15,727 nt of DNA from DATGZX01 sp035296965 (GTDB lineage: Bacteria > Planctomycetota > Planctomycetia > Gemmatales > Gemmataceae): assembly GCA_035296965.1 (NCBI GenBank), contig DATGZX010000354.1, positions 1-15,727 on the forward strand, read 5' to 3'. The position numbers and the translations under genes were made by a program. Below the pieces are notes generated by a model. It worked only from the letters and a program-made list of their open reading frames with translations, was not told where the DNA came from and made no database searches. Position 1 is the first letter of the stretch. Each line of letters begins with the position of its first letter. This document shows, one piece after another, positions 1 to 6,023 of the stretch.

Positions 1-30
1 TGCCTGCTGGCCCGCTTGATAGAGTGAGGT

Positions 31-51
31 TTTCCCGGAAAAACCGGGAAA
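31..51. repeat. Perfect 8-bp inverted repeat with A5 loop
   Basis: TTTCCCGG (31-38) and CCGGGAAA (44-51) are perfectly complementary around an AAAAA centre. There is no T-run on either side, so it does not look like an intrinsic terminator. It lies about 160 bases upstream of the first gene of the left cassette and could be a repressor operator or part of an upstream terminator. The repeat is seen directly; its role is inference. Confidence 0.5.
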
Positions 52-77
52 TAATCGCCAGTGCGGCATTTGTAGAA

Positions 78-102
78 GTTCATTCTATGAACAAGAAAGT
101 TC
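78..102. promoter_or_regulatory. Clustered GTTC/GAAC palindromes, possible operator
   Basis: GTTCAT-TCT-ATGAAC (78-92) is a perfect 6-bp inverted repeat. Its right arm forms a second one, GAAC-AAGAAA-GTTC (89-102), and a further GAAC lies near 117-121 in TAGAACTTC. Overlapping palindromes of this type upstream of a small phage-like cassette suggest a repressor-binding region (LexA- or Cro/CI-like in style). No matching regulator gene is in the window, so the function is a guess. Confidence 0.3.
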
Positions 103-210
103 TCCGCAAGTGGCATAGAACTTCAGCGGAAAGACACTAAAAGGCATGAACTAGTATTTATGTGGTGGGAATGCCTCGCAGTTTCGTCGGAGTCGTGCTA
201 TAGGTAGTGT

Positions 211-888
211 GTGGACAAGAAATTGAAATTTGCGGAGTGGCTTGCTCTCGATGCAATGGCTGCACGACGCTCGTTCGCCCGATCCGTGGGCAAGTTCCAA
301 CTACAGACGACGAAACCGGTAGCGATCCTGACTGCCTTTCGAGGCGAACGAAGTCTATCCGACAATCGTGCGGCGAACGCTCAACTGGCGAATGATCTGC
401 AACAATTGAACCTCGGATTCTATCCGGTAAACGGCATGGGACAGGAAGATCATCAGACGTTGTTCGGACTTGTGCAATGGGTTGTGCCATCGAGCGAAGA
501 ATCGTTTGTAGTTCAGCCAAGGGGCGCGATGCCGGAGCAAGCGTTTGAGGCGGCGATACGGAATCTCTTGCATAATTACGGGCAGTTCGGCGCAATGATG
601 AAGTTGCCGAGTAGCCTGCAAGCATTCCTGCTAAAAGCCGATGGGGACCCGGAAGGTAAGGGTTCAGAAGTTGGGGCAAGAACGTCAAATGATCCCTACT
701 ACTCACAACTCAAAAGCGGCCCTCGTGCTGATGCGAGCATGTTGAGTCCTTGGGAGATTCGGGGTGAACTGAACCCGGTCAAGCGTGCTATCAATTGGTG
801 GGGAGGGCGTTCAGCCATGAATCAGCCTGCGGACCGTTCGAAGATCGGTCGGCGATTTTCAATCCGGCAGGCTGAAGGGGAGGCGTAA
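211..888 (+). CDS. Hypothetical phage/plasmid-like protein, DUF3293-like pattern
   Basis: This 225-aa protein starts at GTG 211, directly after an in-frame TAG at 205-207. A weak AGG lies upstream, and ATG 256 (residue 16) is the alternative start. I cannot name its function. The N-terminal half shows 'AILTAFRGE', then N-R-A-A-N-A-x-L, L-x-L-G-F-Y-P-V-x-G, 'ESFVVQP' and 'LLHNYGQF'. That order (opening strand with T-A, NxxxNxxL helix, G-Y-x-x-x-G turn, SF-V strand, helix ending in YGQ) resembles DUF3293-type and related small phage proteins. The C-terminal third (about 150-225) is polar and contains 'INWWGGRSA'. There is no signal peptide and no membrane segment. It is followed after one base by the next ORF, so the two probably form an operon. 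Base composition is visibly more AT-rich than in pyrG or the S53 gene. The coding call is fairly safe; the family match is tentative. Confidence 0.65.
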   Translation: MDKKLKFAEWLALDAMAARRSFARSVGKFQLQTTKPVAILTAFRGERSLSDNRAANAQLANDLQQLNLGFYPVNGMGQEDHQTLFGLVQWVVPSSEESFVVQPRGAMPEQAFEAAIRNLLHNYGQFGAMMKLPSSLQAFLLKADGDPEGKGSEVGARTSNDPYYSQLKSGPRADASMLSPWEIRGELNPVKRAINWWGGRSAMNQPADRSKIGRRFSIRQAEGEA

Positions 889-889
889 C

Positions 890-1189
890 ATGAACTTTAT
901 TTCTTGGTTCAGGTTGTTCCTTCTTGAACAGAGATTGAATTTTGGGGCATTCGGAAAGTACGACCGTTACCGTTGCTGGTGTTTGGAACGAAACGGCAAG
1001 ACCGTCGCTGAAAAGTTGCATATTGCGCGTGAAGTTATTGACGGCCCCGGCGTGAGCCTGGCGGAATCCCAGCACAACGTAGAATTCATTCGCAAGCATT
1101 CGGTTGTTGGCGGAAAAGCAAATGGCCGCCCAGCCAAAGATGCTTCCCCTATGAACCGGAATCCCGAACTTCACGGAACAGGATCGTAG
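890..1189 (+). CDS. Small hypothetical protein, second gene of left cassette
   Basis: This 99-aa protein starts at ATG 890, one base after the stop of the preceding gene. A good ribosome binding site (AGGGGAGG, about 876-883) lies inside the end of that gene, so translation is probably coupled. The first 20 residues are hydrophobic and aromatic ('MNFISWFRLFLLEQR') but contain charges, so this is not a clear signal peptide. The middle, 'YDRYRCWCLERNGKTVAEK', holds two cysteines. The C-terminus is polar and Gly/Pro/Asn-rich. I do not recognise the family. A terminator follows about 20 bases after the stop, which supports this as the last gene of a two-gene unit. Confidence 0.55.
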   Translation: MNFISWFRLFLLEQRLNFGAFGKYDRYRCWCLERNGKTVAEKLHIAREVIDGPGVSLAESQHNVEFIRKHSVVGGKANGRPAKDASPMNRNPELHGTGS

Positions 1190-1208
1190 GCGATCTCTTT
1201 TCATAGGC

Positions 1209-1232
1209 GACCCCGCTTCGGCGGGGTCTTTT
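1209..1232 (+). terminator. Intrinsic terminator with UUCG tetraloop
   Basis: GACCCCGC (1209-1216), the tetraloop TTCG (1217-1220) and GCGGGGTC (1221-1228) form a perfect 8-bp stem closed by the very stable C(UUCG)G loop, followed by TTTT. It ends the two-gene cassette. This is the clearest terminator on the left side of the window. Confidence 0.9.
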
Positions 1233-1299
1233 CGTCGCTTGACACTACTGTAATTTCGGGCAAGTTTAACTTTTGCCTTTCAGTTGACCAAAAATCCGT

Positions 1300-1321
1300 G
1301 GTTTTTAGGCAAAGCCAAACC
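1300..1321 (-). terminator. Weak hairpin downstream of the thioredoxin-fold gene
   Basis: Read on the minus strand, GGTTT-GGC-TTT-GCC and AAACC pair with a small bulge, and a TTTTT run lies a few bases further on (complement of 1290-1294). A second nested pair (TTTGCCT 1272-1278 with AGGCAAA 1307-1313) competes with it. The position, just past the stop of the minus-strand gene, fits a terminator, but the structure is imperfect. Confidence 0.3.
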
Positions 1322-1374
1322 AAGTGCCATCGGCTGTAACGCAATTCTGGGACACTACCCACCCGCGGATCCCT

Positions 1375-2565
1375 CTACGGCTTCTTGAATTCAGCTTGCC
1401 AGGTCGATCGTCCCTGAATGGCTGCCAACCGCAGCTGCGCGGCCTGCGCCTCGCGGGAGCCGGGGAAGCTCTTGATCACACGATCCAGATAAAGAGCTGC
1501 CTGCTGCGGCTGGCCCTTCTGAATCCAGGTTTCAGCCAGCGACATGTACAGCTTACCCAGGCGACAGGACAGCGTTTCGCATGCCTGCTGTAGCCATTCG
1601 GGGTTATTTTTGATTTCGGCTGTCAGCTGGGTGGCTTCCGCTCCTTCGGGGAGATCTGCATAAGCGCCGGTGAGTACCTCGCAGCGGTCAAGGCAATGTA
1701 GATAATCCTGGGTGCGATAATTTTCGCGTGCCTGTGCCAATAGCTCACGGGCCCGTTGCTCGCGCATCTGAGACTTTAGTTCCGGCTTGGCAGCCAGAGC
1801 CGTCAACATTTGACTCGCTTCCTGAGCCGCTTGCGTGCCGGCATAGAGGCGCAGCAACTCGGACAAAACATTGGTCGCTTCCGTGTTCTGTCCCTTGTCA
1901 TCGAGTTGCTTGGCCTTGGCAAGCCGGCCCGCCGCCTGCTGCTCAAGGTCACCTAGAAGCTGGCGGGCTTTGACCTGTGCCGGCCGCTCCTTGCCGTCCT
2001 CGGTGATGTTCTTCAGAAGAGCGATGGCCTTGGCGTAGTCGGAGGCGGCTATCGCCTTGGCTGCTTCCTGATAATCTCTACTCATCCACTCCGGATTACT
2101 GACGCTGGCCAGGACCCTTTGGAGGTGCTCTTGCAGACGGTATGCCTCCAGGTACCCTTCGAGAGTTCCCAGGATCTTCCCATCCGGTGCGGCCAGCACC
2201 AGCGTGGGATAGCTCTGGATGTGCAATGCCTCGGCAAGCATTCTTTCACGATTGGCATCCACTTTGAGAGGGATGTAGCGCTCGTTGAGCAACGCGGCGA
2301 TGGCCGGATCCCGGAAGGTCGTTGCCTCGAGTTTTTTGCACCAGAAGCAATTCTCCGTGCCGAAATCAAGAATGAGTGGGCGGTCCTTATCCTGCGCTTC
2401 TCTCCTGGCCGAATTGTAGTCCGACCGCCAGCGCACGTCCTGGCCGAAGGCAGTCCCCGACAGAGCGGCGACGCCGGCGAACAGGAAGCCGATGGCCAGA
2501 TAGCGAGTGACCCGCCGCGCGGCAAGCGCCAGATCCGCATGGGAAAGGCCGAAACTGCTAAACAT
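1375..2565 (-). CDS. Exported thioredoxin-fold protein with TPR-like C-terminus
   Basis: I chose ATG 2565 (396 aa) over the TTG at 2610 because GAGAGGGAAAG lies at the right distance upstream and the protein then opens with a Sec-type signal. Residues 1-18 are the n-region with a twin Arg, about 22-38 the hydrophobic core, and 'TAFG|QD' at about 41 a plausible cleavage site. Residues 45-155 form a thioredoxin-like domain of the DUF255/Thioredoxin_7 type. It has a redox CFWC motif (C73-C76), preceded by 'LILDFGTENC', and the family's cis-proline in 'IQSYPTLVL' (P120). Residues from about 160 to 380 are Ala/Gln/Leu-rich helices in TPR-like pairs ('AASDYAKAIALLKNI', 'PQQAALYLDRVIKSFPG'). The likely role is a periplasmic or envelope thiol-disulfide protein with a scaffold for partners; its substrate is unknown. 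It lies 108 bases downstream of xerD on the same strand. Confidence 0.85.
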   Translation of the reverse strand: MFSSFGLSHADLALAARRVTRYLAIGFLFAGVAALSGTAFGQDVRWRSDYNSARREAQDKDRPLILDFGTENCFWCKKLEATTFRDPAIAALLNERYIPLKVDANRERMLAEALHIQSYPTLVLAAPDGKILGTLEGYLEAYRLQEHLQRVLASVSNPEWMSRDYQEAAKAIAASDYAKAIALLKNITEDGKERPAQVKARQLLGDLEQQAAGRLAKAKQLDDKGQNTEATNVLSELLRLYAGTQAAQEASQMLTALAAKPELKSQMREQRARELLAQARENYRTQDYLHCLDRCEVLTGAYADLPEGAEATQLTAEIKNNPEWLQQACETLSCRLGKLYMSLAETWIQKGQPQQAALYLDRVIKSFPGSREAQAAQLRLAAIQGRSTWQAEFKKP

Positions 2566-2673
2566 GACGTGCTTTCCCTCTCTTAAAGCATGCAAAACGT
2601 GGTCAGCCAAGGCATTCCGGAAACACCTGCCGCTCTATTTTGAAACTTTCCTCTGCTTCTGAAGGTTGCCCCG

Positions 2674-3570
2674 TTAGGCTCGCGGGTGGGCCTTGTGGTA
2701 ACTGTCGCGCAAGCGCTGCGTGGTCACGTGAGTATAAATCTGCGTGGTCGTCAGACTCCGATGACCCAACAGTTCCTGGACGCTGCGAATGTCGGCCCCG
2801 CGATCGAGCATGTGTGTGGCGAAGCTATGGCGTAGGGTGTGAGGGCTCGTCCTGGGGTCGAGGCCGGCCAGCGCGAGGTATTTCTCCAGCAGCCGGCCGA
2901 CGCTCCGCGTCGTGAGTCGCGTGCCGCTCTTGTTCAGATAGACGGCGGGTTGCGACACCGCCCGAGGCGAAATGGTCCCGCGCTCCGCGAGCCAGCGCTC
3001 TAGTGCCTCCAGGGCTTGCCGCCCGAGGAGAGCCAGGCGCTCCTTCTTCCCCTTGCCGCGCACCGTGGCCACGCCGCTGTCCAGATCCATGTCGGGTAGA
3101 TTCAGACCAACCAGCTCGCTGACCCGCAGTCCGGCCGAGTACAGGGTTTCCAGGATGGCTCGGTCGCGCAAGCCGAACGGCGTGTCCGCCGGCGGCGCTT
3201 CCAGGAGCCGGAGCAGGTCCTTCTCGCTCAAGAAGTGGGGCAGCTTCTTGTCCTGCCGCGGACCACGCAGCCCATCCGCCGGATTGGTTTGGAGTATGCT
3301 CTGCCGACACATGAAGCGGCACCAGGAGCGCATCGCCGCGATCCTGCGCGCGGTTGTCGTCTTCGCGTAGCCTTGCTGATGAAGCCAGGCCAGGTAAGCA
3401 CGCAGGAGCCGAGTCGTGAGATCGCTGGGCTTCAAAACTTGCTCCGGCATACGGCTTCGAAAATACTCAAGGGCCTGCGTCAAGTCCTCGCGGTACGACT
3501 TCACCGTGTTAGGGGAGGCGTCCTTCTCTAGCGCCAGATGGCGGAGGAAATCGGCCAGAGCTTCTTCCAT
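2674..3570 (-). CDS. xerD: Tyrosine recombinase XerD/XerC
   Basis: This site-specific recombinase would resolve chromosome dimers at dif with a Xer partner. Starting at ATG 3570 gives 298 aa, the standard XerD length; the frame stays open to a GTG at 3642, but that adds an unrelated leader. Residues 1-90 are the SAM-like core-binding domain ('FLRHLALEKDASPNTVKSY'). Residues 110-298 are the catalytic domain with every active-site residue present: R149 ('SAGLRVSEL'), K173 ('RGKGKKE'), H244 and R247 ('PHTLRHSFATHML'), H270 ('LLGHRSLTTTQ') and nucleophile Y279 ('IYTHV'). The sequence is closer to XerD than to phage integrases. It follows a small conserved-looking ORF after 68 bases. XerC and XerD cannot be told apart with certainty here. 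Confidence 0.93.
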   Translation of the reverse strand: MEEALADFLRHLALEKDASPNTVKSYREDLTQALEYFRSRMPEQVLKPSDLTTRLLRAYLAWLHQQGYAKTTTARRIAAMRSWCRFMCRQSILQTNPADGLRGPRQDKKLPHFLSEKDLLRLLEAPPADTPFGLRDRAILETLYSAGLRVSELVGLNLPDMDLDSGVATVRGKGKKERLALLGRQALEALERWLAERGTISPRAVSQPAVYLNKSGTRLTTRSVGRLLEKYLALAGLDPRTSPHTLRHSFATHMLDRGADIRSVQELLGHRSLTTTQIYTHVTTQRLRDSYHKAHPRA

Positions 3571-3638
3571 GGGGCCCTCGCGGTGGGCAAAGAAGATCGA
3601 ATGGCGAGCGCCCCAGCGCGACTCCCCATTTATCCCAG

Positions 3639-3863
3639 TCACACTCTGGGCCGGGATGGCGGCAACGATTCGGCACTACCCAAGGTCTGCTCTTTAGCTT
3701 TTTCGCTGAGAATGGCTGCGTCGAACCAGGTGAAGCTGAGACGGGGATCAGCCGCCTGATCACGAAGTGCGTCGATTAATGGCTGACGGCTCTCATCGTC
3801 ATAAACGAACACATAGCGTTCGTCGCCTTTAACCAAGGCCAACACATTAAACTCGCGTCGCAC
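3639..3863 (-). CDS. Small hypothetical protein upstream of xerD
   Basis: This 74-aa protein starts at GTG 3863 with GAAGGGA about 6 bases upstream. The sequence looks like a compact alpha/beta domain: a strand ('FNVLALVKGDERYVFVYDD'), a helix ('SRQPLIDALRDQAADP'), a strand ('LSFTWFDAAIL') and a charged helix (SEKAKEQ). From memory, similar short proteins occur in Gemmata-type planctomycetes, but I cannot give a function. It is co-oriented with xerD, whose start lies 68 bases downstream, so they may share a transcript. It has no signal peptide and no membrane segment. Confidence 0.65.
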   Translation of the reverse strand: MRREFNVLALVKGDERYVFVYDDESRQPLIDALRDQAADPRLSFTWFDAAILSEKAKEQTLGSAESLPPSRPRV

Positions 3864-4053
3864 GGCAATTCCCTTCTGTTCCGCAGCCGGGTGGCCTAAA
3901 CAACATGTCGCTTGGTTAGGTTATCGACTGTCTCGGAGTGGCAGCTTGCTTAAAGCCGGGAACTGTGGCGTGTCAATTTACAAGATGTGCTTGACCAGTT
4001 ATGCTCTTTTCCGTGTCTCTCCGCGTTTTCCCCGTTTCGCCTTTCCCTTTCCT

Positions 4054-4782
4054 TCAGACCAGGTCGCGCAAACTGCGCAACCCAATTTCTTCGCGGCAAA
4101 CGAAAGGTTCGCCATAACCGCTGCCAATGGACCATCCCCAGTATCGTGCCCGGTCGCGCAGGTCGTCGAGCAGCGTCGGAGAGGTACTGGGCCGGCCTTC
4201 GACGAACTGCGAATGGTAGCAGCTGAGGGCACGCATCTTGCCCTCGATGGTCGAGGTTACGTCGACCACAAACGAGGGTCGGGGATGGATTCGGAGATGA
4301 ACGGTGAAGTAGTAGATGGTCCGTTGCGGGAAGTGGGGCTCGCCCGGAAGATCAGTCTTCGTCAACTTGGCCCAGAAACGCGCGGCATCGATCAGGTGAC
4401 TGGCAGCTACGTGGTCAGGGTGGGCGTCTTCCCAATACGGGGCAAAAAGGTAGCGGGGCCGCAGCTGCCGCAGGACTCCCGCCAGCAGGTGACGAGACGG
4501 CAAGTCGGATAGGAGCGACCTGTTGGGCAATCCCAGGTTGCCTCGCCAATCCAACCCGAGCACCGCGCTGGCCGCGTCCGTTTCACGCCGCCGGATATCC
4601 GGGCTGCCGTGCGGCGTTGGTTCGCCGTCCGTCAAATCGAGAATTCCCAAGCGGGCTCCCTGCGCCTTGAGCAGGAGGATAGTGCCGCCGGCACCCAGCT
4701 CCGCATCGTCTGGATGAGGAGCGATAACCAGGTAATCAAGAGCTGGTTGGTCGATGATAGACGGCAAAGTGTCAGGCTGCAC
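4054..4782 (-). CDS. bshB1: PIG-L/LmbE-family deacetylase, BshB1-like
   Basis: The family is zinc-dependent de-N-acetylases; BshB1 removes acetyl from N-acetylglucosaminyl-malate in bacillithiol synthesis. I chose GTG 4782 (242 aa) because GAGGAG lies 9 bases upstream; TTG 4791 sits too close to it. Counting from TTG 4791, the metal motif 'APHPDDAELGAGG' is at 24-36 (H26, D28, D29), the second motif 'DAHPDH' at 122-127 (H124, H127), and 'GYGEPF' at 225-230, which is typical of the BshB1 subgroup. The length matches the family. The protein is cytosolic. It is divergent from the small HTH-like gene at 5013 and is the first gene of the minus-strand block. The deacetylase call is strong; the bacillithiol role is inferred from the subfamily and no other bsh genes are visible, so a different sugar substrate is possible. 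Confidence 0.85.
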   Translation of the reverse strand: MQPDTLPSIIDQPALDYLVIAPHPDDAELGAGGTILLLKAQGARLGILDLTDGEPTPHGSPDIRRRETDAASAVLGLDWRGNLGLPNRSLLSDLPSRHLLAGVLRQLRPRYLFAPYWEDAHPDHVAASHLIDAARFWAKLTKTDLPGEPHFPQRTIYYFTVHLRIHPRPSFVVDVTSTIEGKMRALSCYHSQFVEGRPSTSPTLLDDLRDRARYWGWSIGSGYGEPFVCREEIGLRSLRDLV

Positions 4783-5012
4783 CAAGGGCAACTCCTCGCA
4801 CGGGAATCGGGAAATTCACTCCCTATCTTATTTCCGAGGGAGGCGGTCGGCGTGACGGCATCTTGATTTCGTCCCAGGTTCTGCCTACCATCATCCAAGG
4901 TTCGGCTCTGCTTTCGCGACAATGGGCTTGCCTTCCCTGCTGTCTGCGCTGGGTGCCAAGCACACCGCACATCGGTCCAGGACGACACTGTCGAGCCAGG
5001 AGGCACAACAAC

Positions 5013-5432
5013 GTGAAAGGCCGCAAGCAACCGAACCGCCCCGAAACGCCAGCCGTGACCCTGGAGCGTGCAGCGCGCCTGCATTGCTTGCTCCATTTGC
5101 TCCGCGCCACTCCGCGACCGCGCGATTGGTTGAAGAACCGCTTGAGTCTCGACGTCCGCGGTTTCTATCGTGATCTGGAGTTGCTGCGCAGCTGTGGCAT
5201 CTCGGTTCCCCTGAACGAGGGCTGCTATATCCTGGAAGGCAGCGTCAGTGACGCTGTCGCACGCCTGCCCTTCCCCGACCCGCGCTTGACTCTTGGGGAA
5301 GCCGTGCAGCTGGCTCGAGGGCGCACAACCGCCCATCGCAAGCTCAAGGAACAACTCGCGCGCATCACCGCCACAGCGGCCGGTGCCACAAAACGTGCCG
5401 GCGGCAGAAGGCCGAAGACGTCGAAAAAGTGA
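5013..5432 (+). CDS. Small winged-helix/HTH-like protein
   Basis: GTG 5013 is preceded by a perfect AGGAGG (4998-5003) with 9-base spacing, which overrides the longer frame opening at 4863. The 139-aa product begins with a basic tail. It then shows a helix-turn-helix-like stretch: 'LERAARLHCLLHLLRATP' as a first helix, 'RPRDWLKNRLSLDVRGFYR' leading into the recognition helix 'DLELLRSCGISVPLNEG', and a wing-like strand pair ending 'CYILEG'. This arrangement resembles the HTH_11/DeoR-type domain that heads WYL regulators, but no WYL domain follows. After it comes 'LPFPDPRLTLGEAVQLARG' and a Lys/Arg-rich C-terminus. It is probably a DNA-binding protein. The target is unknown; the divergent bshB1-like gene shares its 230-base upstream region and is one candidate. 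Confidence 0.7.
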   Translation: MKGRKQPNRPETPAVTLERAARLHCLLHLLRATPRPRDWLKNRLSLDVRGFYRDLELLRSCGISVPLNEGCYILEGSVSDAVARLPFPDPRLTLGEAVQLARGRTTAHRKLKEQLARITATAAGATKRAGGRRPKTSKK

Positions 5433-5470
5433 CACCGGACTCTCTTTGTACACCATTTAGCATGTCATAC

Positions 5471-5489
5471 ATCTCTGATAACCAGAGAT
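5471..5489 (+). repeat. 7-bp inverted repeat after the HTH-like gene
   Basis: ATCTCTG and CAGAGAT pair perfectly around ATAAC, 38 bases after the HTH-like gene's stop. It could be a weak terminator, but the bases after it are not a T-run. The repeat is seen directly; its role is uncertain. Confidence 0.35.
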
Positions 5490-5604
5490 TCCGATTCCAT
5501 TCATTCCTTGTCAACCGTGTTAACAAAAGGAAACACAAACGCAAGGCTCTTCGCCAAGCACGCATTTCTTGGCACTGTTTGCGCGCTGCGCTAATCGATC
5601 TTAA

Positions 5605-5631
5605 CTCTTTAGGCACGTACGGGTTAAAGAG
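5605..5631. repeat. 7-bp inverted repeat with CGTACG centre
   Basis: CTCTTTA (5605-5611) and TAAAGAG (5625-5631) are complementary, 13 bases apart, and the spacer contains the small palindrome CGTACG. It could be a protein-binding site. No neighbouring gene start makes a function obvious. Confidence 0.3.
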
Positions 5632-5663
5632 GCCATTGACGACGAGCCCTCTGGCGCGCGCAT

Positions 5664-5692
5664 AAAAACCGGCCGAGAAGGGCTGCCTCGGC
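5664..5692 (-). terminator. Minus-strand intrinsic terminator, probably for the YfhO-like gene
   Basis: On the minus strand, GCCGAG and CTCGGC (complement of 5687-5692 and 5672-5677) enclose a 9-base loop. Three bases later comes TTTTT (complement of 5664-5668). It lies about 200 bases past the stop of the YfhO-like gene. On the plus strand there is no T-run, so it reads as a minus-strand terminator. Confidence 0.5.
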
Positions 5693-5810
5693 ACGCGATG
5701 TGTACCTCTTCTGGGCCATGGATCGAGCCAGGAAATCGGCCTTCAAGCGGATCCACTCGATCTTGGTTACGCGAAGGGACCATGACGTCTCTTCCGGGAG
5801 TTGACAGACC

Positions 5811-6023
5811 ATGTGCCAGCAACTGGCAAACTTCTGGCGCGACGAGCGCGGCGCACTCTTGGTCACCGAATGGATTTTCTTGGCAACGATCCTGGTCATC
5901 GCGATCGTCCCGGCTCTCCTGAAGATTCAGCTCGATGCCAAGGATTCTCTGGTGGTGAGCCCACGTCTGCCGTCGCACGGACACGCGGCGTCGGCTGGAA
6001 CTGCGGATTCGAGGAGCCGTTAG
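5811..6023 (+). CDS. Flp-pilin-like mini-protein, possibly truncated
   Basis: A 70-aa ORF begins at ATG 5811 with GGGAG about 10 bases upstream. Residues 8-45 read 'FWRDERGALLVTEWIFLATI' followed by a hydrophobic run to 'ALLKIQL'. This is the Flp/type IVb pilin pattern: a charged leader ending in Gly, then Glu, then a single hydrophobic helix. The Glu is at +6 after the Gly instead of the usual +5. From about residue 47 the sequence becomes low-complexity (Ser/Ala/Gly/His) and is antisense to the 3' end of the YfhO-like gene, which suggests the original 3' end was lost. The product would sit in the inner membrane or be assembled by a Tad system, but no tad genes are visible. It may be a gene remnant. 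Confidence 0.45.
   Translation: MCQQLANFWRDERGALLVTEWIFLATILVIAIVPALLKIQLDAKDSLVVSPRLPSHGHAASAGTADSRSR

Larger units (their letters stand above)
5433..5810. other. Non-coding stretch between the HTH-like and pilin-like genes
   Basis: I see no convincing gene here: the short frames use poor codons and lack ribosome binding sites. It holds three inverted repeats: ATCTCTG/CAGAGAT (5471-5477, 5483-5489), CTCTTTA/TAAAGAG (5605-5611, 5625-5631) and the terminator-like hairpin at 5672-5692. It is AT-richer than the flanking genes in its first 150 bases. Confidence 0.6.

Noticed and set aside
158..706. Minus-strand 182-codon frame opposite the first gene
   Set aside because: Its composition is rich in Ser, Arg and Pro without domains, and it lacks a ribosome binding site; the plus-strand operon with coupled genes and a terminator is better supported.
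1272..1321. Integron attC site
   Set aside because: Nested short palindromes are present but the conserved GTTRRRY/RYYYAAC cores are not properly placed and there is no intI.
2674..3570. XerD as an integrase of a mobile island
   Set aside because: The length, all motifs and the neighbouring genes fit the housekeeping recombinase; no att repeats or cargo pattern were seen.
5605..5631. dif site for the nearby XerD
   Set aside because: The arms and the centre do not match the 11-6-11 dif layout with its TTAT/ATAA inner half-sites.
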